From positions 1 to 12,173 of the forward strand of contig CAAGFN010000012.1 in the NCBI GenBank assembly GCA_900769145.1: a stretch of 12,173 bases of DNA, written 5' to 3'. This stretch comes from Rikenellaceae bacterium. GTDB lineage: Bacteria > Bacteroidota > Bacteroidia > Bacteroidales > UBA932. The notes under the pieces are model-generated. The model had not been told where the DNA came from and searched no databases. It was given only the letters and a program-made list of their open reading frames with translations. The first letter of the stretch is position 1. Each line of letters begins with the position of its first letter. Position numbers and translations under genes: made by a program. Below, in pieces: positions 7,080 to 12,173 of this stretch.

Positions 7080-8149
7080 ATCCTGTTGAACTGCCCGGCA
7101 GCTAACGAGAGCATTGACCAGAATGCCTCGGAAGGAGCGGTCCTGAGCGCAAACGGTATATGACCGATATATGCCCTGACTGTGTTCAATTTCTTTTCCA
7201 AGGTTGGCTTGGAAACATCATTATGGACGTTCCGTCCGAAATTTCCGCCTTCCATCACGATTTTCAGGAGCCTTTCCGAAGAAACCTCCCTGTCCGCATA
7301 CGGCAACCTGTCTTTCGGAAACCCCAGATGCCCCACAAGGAACGAGCCAAGAAGTCTGTTCCAGCGAAAAATCCCCGCATCTTTTACAAGTCCTCTCAAT
7401 ACAGGTGCCGGTGTATCCAGTCTCATGGCATTCAGGGCGGCATCGCAAATCTGCCTCAGGCCTATTCCCCTGCCGAATGCGTGCTTCATTATATGGCTGC
7501 TCATCAGGAGCATATTAAGTTCCGGAGAAGGCGTTGCGACCCTGCATCCCCCAATCTCCACATTATCGAAGCAGAACTGCGGCTCCAGATCCTTCAACCA
7601 TTTCTGCTTGAACGGATTGCAGATATCTATCATCTTTCTGTGAAGTTCCACCACGATGCCTTCTTCCTCATAGTGACAGCTTGCGTCCGCTGACATTCTG
7701 ACAGTCAGGCCGGATTTTTCCAGTTCCCTGACGGCATACTGCCATTCTCCCGGCTCATCAAAATAAATGTCAATGTCTCCACATTCCCTCAACGCCGGCT
7801 CGGGATACAGCCTGGCTGCCGCCTGGCCCTTCAGCAGGACCGGATGGAGGCCGAGTTTCTGGAATTTGCCAATGACATGGGCCACGACAGAATCCATCTT
7901 ACGGGATGCCTTTTCAATGCGGAAGGCCTCAGCCGTCCATTTGGACATCAATCCTTCATCAGGAAGGTATTCCTCAGGTATATAAGAGAGACCGCTATGG
8001 GTTATCCCTGTTACGGTCTGGCGCCGGGACTCGCTGTAAATCAGTGACCATTCACCGGCTCTGAGGTCGAACAAACCCGGGTCCTCCGGTTCCTTTCTCC
8101 AAAGCCCGCAACGGAGCAGGGAAAGGAAGGCCTTCATCACATTATCCAT
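7076..8149 (-). CDS. NTP_transf_5-type nucleotidyltransferase family protein
   Basis: 357 residues from ATG 8149; Met5 at 8137 would remove the overlap with the preceding gene and is an alternative. The diagnostic segment is 'HPVLLKGQAAARLYPEPALRECGDIDIYF', residues 102-130, with the metal-binding D125 and D127 of the nucleotidyltransferase fold. A further acidic residue in 'VVELHRK' (E168, H170) fits the third carboxylate. This matches the uncharacterised nucleotidyltransferase family PF14907, whose members occur in polysaccharide loci and in lasso-peptide clusters such as paeninodin's. The C-terminal half is helical with no motif I recognise. The nucleotide used and the acceptor are unknown. 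It overlaps the PqqD-like gene by 8 bp and the HprK-like gene by 4 bp, so the three are almost certainly made together and probably act on one pathway. Confidence 0.85.
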   Translation of the reverse strand: MDNVMKAFLSLLRCGLWRKEPEDPGLFDLRAGEWSLIYSESRRQTVTGITHSGLSYIPEEYLPDEGLMSKWTAEAFRIEKASRKMDSVVAHVIGKFQKLGLHPVLLKGQAAARLYPEPALRECGDIDIYFDEPGEWQYAVRELEKSGLTVRMSADASCHYEEEGIVVELHRKMIDICNPFKQKWLKDLEPQFCFDNVEIGGCRVATPSPELNMLLMSSHIMKHAFGRGIGLRQICDAALNAMRLDTPAPVLRGLVKDAGIFRWNRLLGSFLVGHLGFPKDRLPYADREVSSERLLKIVMEGGNFGRNVHNDVSKPTLEKKLNTVRAYIGHIPFALRTAPSEAFWSMLSLAAGQFNRI

Positions 8150-8411
8150 CTATCAGTCCGAATTCTTTCCATTGGGTCAGGAGGGCTGCCACGTCAGCAA
8201 CCGCCCTGTCTTCTTCAATATTGTAATTATCAACAAGATAGCCAACGATGTCATCTCCAGTGAAATCCTTCCCTGAAAAAGCCGTCCAGATGTCGGAGGC
8301 AGTGGAATTGAGGGTGAACACGTCTGTCATATTGGCCTCTCCTTCCACTTCCTTGACTACCATGCTCCGGCTGCCAATTTTCCTGAGAAGGAGGTTTTCA
8401 TTGATTCTCAT
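8142..8411 (-). CDS. PqqD-like small protein (RiPP recognition element fold)
   Basis: 89 residues from the ATG at 8411. A TTG at 8420 in the same frame would add three residues and overlap the previous stop, but ATG is preferred; it leaves a 5 bp gap to the phosphoglycosyl transferase. The sequence fits the PqqD family over its full length: N-terminal strands (NLLLRKIGSRSMVVKEVEG, with VFTLNSTASDIW at about 31-42), then helices 'FTGDDIVGYLVDNYNI', 'AVADVAALLTQW' and a final FGLIDG. PqqD proteins bind the leader part of a precursor peptide and present it to a partner enzyme. No precursor, radical-SAM enzyme or protease is visible in this window, so here it may be an adaptor for the nucleotidyltransferase and HprK-like proteins encoded immediately after it. 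Family call firm, role unknown. Confidence 0.87.
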   Translation of the reverse strand: MRINENLLLRKIGSRSMVVKEVEGEANMTDVFTLNSTASDIWTAFSGKDFTGDDIVGYLVDNYNIEEDRAVADVAALLTQWKEFGLIDG

Positions 8412-8416
8412 CTTTT

Positions 8417-9067
8417 TCAAAATCTTTTACCTGTCAAAATGGCTATGGCAGTGAGGAACATTATCTTGATGTCAAGCCACAATGTCCAGTTGTCGAGGTA
8501 CTCGAGATCCATTTCGAGGCGGGTGAGCATTTTTTCGATTGTGGAGGTATAGCCATTGTACAGTGTCGCATTGGAGAATACGCCGGGACGCATTGCATAC
8601 AGCCTGCTGTAATCCGGATTATGCTCCATAATCATATTGATAAAATACTCTCTTTCGGGCCTGTAGCCCACCATGCTCATATCGCCTGTGAATACGTTCC
8701 ACAACTGCGGCAACTCGTCAAGATGATGGTTGCGGAGGAAGGCTCCTACCTTTGTGAGCCTGGAGTCGTCATCGGAACAGAGGGCCGGCACGCCATCCTC
8801 CTCTGATTCCTGCACCATTGACCTGAATTTGTACAGCGTGAACGGCTTGCCCTTGTAGCCTATTCTCTCCTGCGAGAAGATGGCCTTTCCCGGGCTGTCA
8901 AGTCTGATGGCTATCGCAGCCACGAGATAAACCGGAGACAGGATTATCATTCCGAGGCCGCTTACGAGTATGTCAAGGCCACGTTTCAGGATGAATTTCG
9001 CAGAGACTGGCAGTCCCTCCTCCTCGTTCTCAACTTCTGATTTGTAAATCTGTTTTTCTGTCAACAT
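8417..9067 (-). CDS. Undecaprenyl-phosphate sugar phosphotransferase (WcaJ/RfbP C-terminal type)
   Basis: 216 residues; a short monotopic phosphoglycosyl transferase without the N-terminal multi-helix domain of full WcaJ. It carries a charged N-tail (about 1-27), then FILKRGLDILVSG leading into one hydrophobic re-entrant helix (about 34-56, with the SP pair at 44-45). The conserved cytosolic core follows: FSQERIGYKGKPFTLYKFRSM (64-84), 'SRLTKVGAFLRNHHLDELPQLWNVFTGDMSMVGYRPERE' (102-140) with the catalytic Asp-Glu D117/E118, and MRPGVFS (159-165). The enzyme starts the repeat unit by moving a sugar-1-phosphate from a UDP-sugar to undecaprenyl phosphate at the inner membrane. The sugar cannot be read from the sequence. 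It begins 10 bp after a GT4 gene stop, consistent with a Wzy-dependent polymer operon. Confidence 0.94.
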   Translation of the reverse strand: MLTEKQIYKSEVENEEEGLPVSAKFILKRGLDILVSGLGMIILSPVYLVAAIAIRLDSPGKAIFSQERIGYKGKPFTLYKFRSMVQESEEDGVPALCSDDDSRLTKVGAFLRNHHLDELPQLWNVFTGDMSMVGYRPEREYFINMIMEHNPDYSRLYAMRPGVFSNATLYNGYTSTIEKMLTRLEMDLEYLDNWTLWLDIKIMFLTAIAILTGKRF

Positions 9068-9077
9068 AATATGATTC

Positions 9078-10190
9078 TTATTTCCTCACGTCTTCGAATG
9101 TCCCATAGATTTCCAGGCACTCCGATATCATCCTCTCCCTGGTGAAGCAGCGGAGATATCTGGCCCTGGCACCCTCCGAGTAGGTTTTCCAGTCTTTTTC
9201 TATCTCGAGGACGGCATCTGCAATCTCCTTCGGGGATTCCGGGGTGACATTGAGCCCCGAAACTCCGTTCTCATTGACCACAGGCACGCCTGAGCCGGGA
9301 ATATTGGTGGCTATGACCGGCAGGCCGCAGGACATTGCCTCGACCTGGACTATGCCGAAGGCCTCGGTCTTGCGTATGCTGCTGAGACAGAAGATGTCCG
9401 CAGCGCCATAATAGTCATTGACCACATCATCCGGTACATATCCGAGCAGCACGACCTTCCCGTTCAGTCCCTGCCCGCTGATGAGCGACTCAAGTTCGCC
9501 CCTTAGTGGACCCGCACCCCCTATCACTATAACATAACTGTCCGGCAAGTAACCGGCAGCCAATATGAGATTCTCGAAGCCCTTGTAGCTTACAAGACGG
9601 CCAAGCGAGAATATAATTTTCTTTCCTTTGTATGCCTCCCTGACTGCAGCGACCCTTCCGGCGTCAATGCTGACCGGGTCAACCCCGATGAACAGTTCAC
9701 GGAACTTTCCCTCCCTCCCGACGAGCCAGGAGGAGTTACGGAGATAATGTCCGGTGGTCCCGACGATGATTTCGGCCCTGTCTATCAGCCAGTTCTGCAG
9801 CGGCTTATAGAATGTGAGCAGTGTCTTCTGCTTCAGGATGTCGCTATGCCAATGCAGCACTACCCTGCCCTTGTACCCTGAAAGCCTCAATGCCAATGCG
9901 GCCATCGGGTCCGGATGATGGACGTGGATGATGTCATAGTCCCCGCATCTGCGGCGCAACTGGCCGATCATTGCCGGAGACAGCATGGTAGCTGCGGCTT
10001 TCTTCAGGGTGTGGCAGAGAATCAGGTCCGCATTGTCATTTATCCTCTCGACTCTGGTAGGCCCCTCGGATGCCGCGCACATCATGTCACAGCGTACCCC
10101 GAGCGACGATATGCCTGTGGTCAGGTCATACATCACTTTCTCTACACCACCCCTCACGGGGTAGAATTTGCCTAGCTGTAGGATTCGCAT
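9078..10190 (-). CDS. GT4-family glycosyltransferase
   Basis: 370 residues, the full length typical for a GT-B fold enzyme. The N-domain starts MRILQLGKFYPVRGGVEKVM, with the glycine-rich acceptor loop (RGG 13-15), and has 'YDIIHVHHPDPMAALA' (85-100). The C-domain has the nucleotide-sugar segment 'SLGRLVSYKGFENLI' (195-209) with R198 and K203, 'GGAGPL', and the E-x7-E motif E276AFGIVQVE284 followed by AMSCGLPVIAT. These are hallmarks of retaining GT4 enzymes, close in style to mannosyl- or rhamnosyltransferases of O-antigen and colanic acid loci. It would add a sugar to the undecaprenyl-linked repeat unit on the cytosolic face. Donor and acceptor are not predictable. Its ATG at 10190 is 65 bp after the previous stop, the largest gap within the operon, which holds a palindromic element. 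Confidence 0.94.
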   Translation of the reverse strand: MRILQLGKFYPVRGGVEKVMYDLTTGISSLGVRCDMMCAASEGPTRVERINDNADLILCHTLKKAAATMLSPAMIGQLRRRCGDYDIIHVHHPDPMAALALRLSGYKGRVVLHWHSDILKQKTLLTFYKPLQNWLIDRAEIIVGTTGHYLRNSSWLVGREGKFRELFIGVDPVSIDAGRVAAVREAYKGKKIIFSLGRLVSYKGFENLILAAGYLPDSYVIVIGGAGPLRGELESLISGQGLNGKVVLLGYVPDDVVNDYYGAADIFCLSSIRKTEAFGIVQVEAMSCGLPVIATNIPGSGVPVVNENGVSGLNVTPESPKEIADAVLEIEKDWKTYSEGARARYLRCFTRERMISECLEIYGTFEDVRK

Positions 10191-10216
10191 TGTTTTTATG
10201 TAAACTATCCTTCGTC

Positions 10217-10237
10217 ATGCCCGGCCTGACCGGGCAT
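10217..10237. repeat. Palindromic intergenic element between two glycosyltransferase genes
   Basis: Perfect 8-bp arms ATGCCCGG (10217-10224) and CCGGGCAT (10230-10237) around the 5-base loop CCTGA. The element lies in the 65-bp gap between the GT4 stop (10256) and the next GT4 start (10190). In minus-strand RNA it would form a strong GC hairpin, but no T-run follows, so it is not a standard terminator. Its shape (palindrome flanked by GTC on one side and CTC on the other) resembles small REP-like elements dispersed in bacterial genomes. It could stabilise mRNA ends or merely be an inserted repeat. Copy number elsewhere cannot be seen from this window. Confidence 0.6.
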
Positions 10238-10255
10238 CTCTCGCCACAGAAACCC

Positions 10256-11521
10256 CTAAACCAGAAGCCGGTCGTACAGTTCTATATACTCCGCATACCG
10301 GTCTTCCTTCCGGAAATTCCGCACGGCCCGGCTGCGGCATTTTTCCAGGAAATGGTCTTTCCCAAGTCTTTCAACCGTTCTTACGGCTGCTATAAGTCCA
10401 TCAATATCACCCTGTTCCACGATGAAACCGGTCTCCTCAGTCACCGCCTCGACGCTGCCACCCGTCCTGTATGTGATGACTGGCGTTCCGCAGGCAATCG
10501 CCTCCAGATTGACAGTAGGATAGTTGTCCTGCCAGGTCGGGTTGACCAATGCGGTGGCGGCGGAATAAAGTTCTGCAAGCTGGCCGGTGTCGGCAGTGCG
10601 TTTCACTGTTATGAACTTGTTTCCGAGGGCCTGCAAGCCCTTCCTGTCGAGTTCCTTGTCCAGCATTTTCCTGTCAATGCCGACGAGGACGATTACTTCA
10701 TCGTCATTCAGTTTTCCGGCAAGGCGGATGAAGTCGCCAAGTCCTTTCTCGTCGCTCCAGATGCTGGCAACGCCGAGGATGATGTGCCTGTCCCCTATGC
10801 CGTAACGGAGCCGGACTTCCTCTTCCGCCTGAAGCCTCGGGCTGAATGTCTCTATGTCAATGCCATTGTGAATGGTCTGATAATCAAAGTCTTTCAGGAA
10901 GGACAACGACATTTCCCGGCGTATCCAGTCTGAGACCGGGACTATGGTCAGCCGGTCCTTAGGCATTGAGGTGAATGCTTTCTTCTTGTCCGCCCAGTTG
11001 CGGGCGGAACGGTCCACCAGCCAGCTGGCTGGGAATTTGCGCTGCTGAGGGCAATGTCCGCAGCCGGTCTTCCAGCGGTCGCAACGGGTCTTGGAATAAT
11101 AATAGCAATGCCCTGTGTAAAGCCAGCAGTCGTGGACAGTCCAAACCACATGTATGCCGCTATGACCCAGATAGTCAAACAGTATTCTGTAGTCCAGGAA
11201 ATAGCCGTGTATATTGTGGATATGCACAATGTCCGGCCCTATTTCGTCAATTCTTTTTATGAACTCCTTTGTGGCCCGTGTCGAGGCGAGTCCGTGTCTG
11301 TCGAACAGCCTGGTCTGGATGCCGTGCCAGGCCACGCTGAGGCGGTCTCCTACAGGAACCGGAATGGAGGTGGTATGCAGCAGTCCGTCACGGCCTCCGC
11401 TGTAGGCAACGTAACTTTCCCAGCCATTCTCCATAGCCAGCTCACCGATTTCTTTCATTATCCGCCCCGTGGAGGTGTTCGTCCTCAGCACAGGATTTAT
11501 CTGCAACAGCTTCCTTGTCAT
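10256..11521 (-). CDS. GT4-family glycosyltransferase with Cys/His-rich segment
   Basis: 421 residues. It begins MTRKLLQINPVLRTNTSTGR, followed by 'MKEIGELAMENGWESYVAYS', the standard GT-B N-domain start with the acceptor loop (TSTGR). 'IGPDIVHIHNIHGYFLDY' lies at 94-111. Residues 130-157 hold an unusual cluster: H130, C132, H138, C139, C147, C154, H156, C157, ending GCGHCPQ. The donor domain has 'VASIWSDEKGLGDFI' (251-265) and 'PTWQDNYPTVNLEAIACGTPVITYRTGG' (328-355), where the usual E-x7-E reads D332-x7-E340. This Cys-rich GT4 type is common in Bacteroidota capsule loci; the cysteines may bind a metal or be structural. It adds a sugar to the lipid-linked repeat unit; specificity unknown. 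The start ATG lies inside the repeat-like element at 11516-11543. Confidence 0.93.
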   Translation of the reverse strand: MTRKLLQINPVLRTNTSTGRIMKEIGELAMENGWESYVAYSGGRDGLLHTTSIPVPVGDRLSVAWHGIQTRLFDRHGLASTRATKEFIKRIDEIGPDIVHIHNIHGYFLDYRILFDYLGHSGIHVVWTVHDCWLYTGHCYYYSKTRCDRWKTGCGHCPQQRKFPASWLVDRSARNWADKKKAFTSMPKDRLTIVPVSDWIRREMSLSFLKDFDYQTIHNGIDIETFSPRLQAEEEVRLRYGIGDRHIILGVASIWSDEKGLGDFIRLAGKLNDDEVIVLVGIDRKMLDKELDRKGLQALGNKFITVKRTADTGQLAELYSAATALVNPTWQDNYPTVNLEAIACGTPVITYRTGGSVEAVTEETGFIVEQGDIDGLIAAVRTVERLGKDHFLEKCRSRAVRNFRKEDRYAEYIELYDRLLV

Positions 11522-11543
11522 TTCGAGCGAAGTCGAGAAATCT
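11516..11543. repeat. REP-like element filling a gene junction and supplying a start codon
   Basis: A 28-bp stretch reads, on the + strand, TGTCATTTCGAGCGAAG then TCGAGAAATCT. Two TCGA copies (11523-11526 and 11533-11536) can pair across a 6-base loop, with weak extension on either side. From memory, near-identical copies (GTCATTTCGAGCGAAGTCG...) are scattered through many Bacteroidota genomes; I could not check this. The element covers the gap between the upstream GT4 stop (TAG at 11544-11542) and the next GT4 start (ATG at 11521-11519), and that ATG and the following ACA codon belong to the element. It therefore appears to have become part of the translation start. Confidence 0.55.
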
Positions 11544-12173
11544 ATAGCCCCTCATAAAGCCGAAGCCACATTCCCATAACCTTCTCCTCGGAGAATCGTT
11601 CAGTAACTTTCCGAGCCTCCACCGACATTCCCGCCAATGCGTCCGGCGACTCCATCAGCGACATCATCGCATCCGCAAGTCCCTGAATGTCACCCTCCTT
11701 CACCAGAAGGCCGTTCTTGCCGTGGTCTATTATATCCTTAGGGCCGCATTGATAATCAAACGTAACCACCGGCAGCCCAAGCGACATAGCCTCGACCATA
11801 ACCATCGGGAAGCCCTCGTAATGTGAACTCATAACCAGCATTGAACTGGCGGCATACTCCGCAGCGATATTCCTGACCGGAGCATTGATCCGTGTATTCT
11901 CCTGGATACCAAGCGTTTGAATCTTGGCATCCAGCATCTCCTTCCATTCCCCCTGGCCGAAAATATCCAGCCTCCAGCCAGCGAACCGGCCATCTTTCTG
12001 AACCAGAGCCCATGAATCAATGAGCCTGTCAAAGCCCTTCTGGTAGTCCAGACGACCTACCGCAATGACTCTTTTCCTATTTTCCGGTCGGTCCGAGGTT
12101 CCAGATTCAGAGCCCGCAACAGCGGATAACGCCACTCCGTCATTTGGCCGAATCCCGTCACTGATGTCCTTGG
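11542..12173 (-). CDS. GT4-family glycosyltransferase, C-terminal part (5' end outside window)
   Basis: The frame is open from the right edge (about codon 12171) to TAG at 11544-11542, giving 209 visible residues. A GTG at 12135 could act as a start, but the 12 upstream codons (KDISDGIRPNDG) continue the frame and the N-domain of the fold is absent, so the gene is cut by the window. The visible part is the donor-binding domain: 'RVIAVGRLDYQKGFDRLIDSW' with the Arg/Lys pair, 'LDIFGQGEWKEML', 'MSSHYEGFPMVMVEAMSLGLPVV' containing E-x7-E, then 'CGPKDIIDHGKNGLLV'. The GPxDII signature is typical of GT4 enzymes in capsule and amylovoran-type loci. It would extend the lipid-linked oligosaccharide in the cytosol. 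It is the first visible gene of the operon. Confidence 0.92.
   Translation of the reverse strand, partial: KDISDGIRPNDGVALSAVAGSESGTSDRPENRKRVIAVGRLDYQKGFDRLIDSWALVQKDGRFAGWRLDIFGQGEWKEMLDAKIQTLGIQENTRINAPVRNIAAEYAASSMLVMSSHYEGFPMVMVEAMSLGLPVVTFDYQCGPKDIIDHGKNGLLVKEGDIQGLADAMMSLMESPDALAGMSVEARKVTERFSEEKVMGMWLRLYEGL

Noticed and set aside
7160..7693. 177-aa + strand frame inside the nucleotidyltransferase gene
   Set aside because: It lies wholly antisense to a gene with clear catalytic motifs and shows no domain or signal of its own; the same holds for the other long + strand frames in this window.
8412..8420. TTG start for the PqqD-like gene
   Set aside because: An ATG three codons later gives a normal PqqD length and a 5-bp gap; the TTG would need a rare start codon and adds no conserved residues.
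10217..10237. Rho-independent terminator inside the operon
   Set aside because: The hairpin is strong but no T-run follows on either strand.
12133..12135. GTG at 12135 as the start of the first glycosyltransferase
   Set aside because: The frame stays open upstream to the window edge and the N-terminal GT-B domain is missing, so the gene is truncated by the window.

Overview
The window looks like a chromosomal segment of a Bacteroidales bacterium of moderate GC content. The evidence is the fimbrillin-type lipoprotein, a YxxP-type small protein, and a Bacteroidota-style Wza/Wzc pair with an OmpA-family barrel gene. Ribosome binding sites are mostly weak. I cannot name the genus; a Rikenellaceae- or Cryptobacteroides-like gut lineage is a guess. 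Every gene I accept is on the minus strand, so the story runs from high to low coordinates.

Positions 12173 to 721 hold one tightly packed exopolysaccharide/capsule operon that enters from beyond the right edge. In transcription order it contains three GT4 glycosyltransferases (the first cut by the window edge), a WcaJ-type phosphoglycosyl transferase that would load the first sugar onto undecaprenyl phosphate, a three-gene module (PqqD-like protein, NTP_transf_5-type nucleotidyltransferase, HPr-kinase-like ATPase), a Wza-like export lipoprotein, a Wzc-like tyrosine autokinase with a (Gly-Tyr)n tail, and two tandem paralogous outer-membrane barrel proteins with OmpA-type C-termini. Gaps are mostly 3-26 bp, with several overlaps. 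The operon ends at a rho-independent terminator at 658-692. No Wzx flippase, Wzy polymerase or nucleotide-sugar genes are visible, so these presumably lie outside the window.

Positions 1 to 560 start a second, separate unit: a 56-residue YxxP-type small protein followed 11 bp later by the N-terminal 126 residues of a fimbrillin-like lipoprotein that runs off the left edge.

The most notable points are these. (1) The PqqD/nucleotidyltransferase/HprK-like trio resembles tailoring genes of some lasso-peptide clusters, but sits in a polysaccharide operon with no visible peptide substrate. (2) The kinase tail has nine alternating tyrosines. (3) A palindromic repeat-like element exactly fills a gene junction and supplies the next gene's start codon. 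(4) One OmpA paralog has lost the peptidoglycan-binding Asp. (5) A small gene with an N-terminal YxxP motif lies downstream. All family assignments come from reading motifs, not from database searches.
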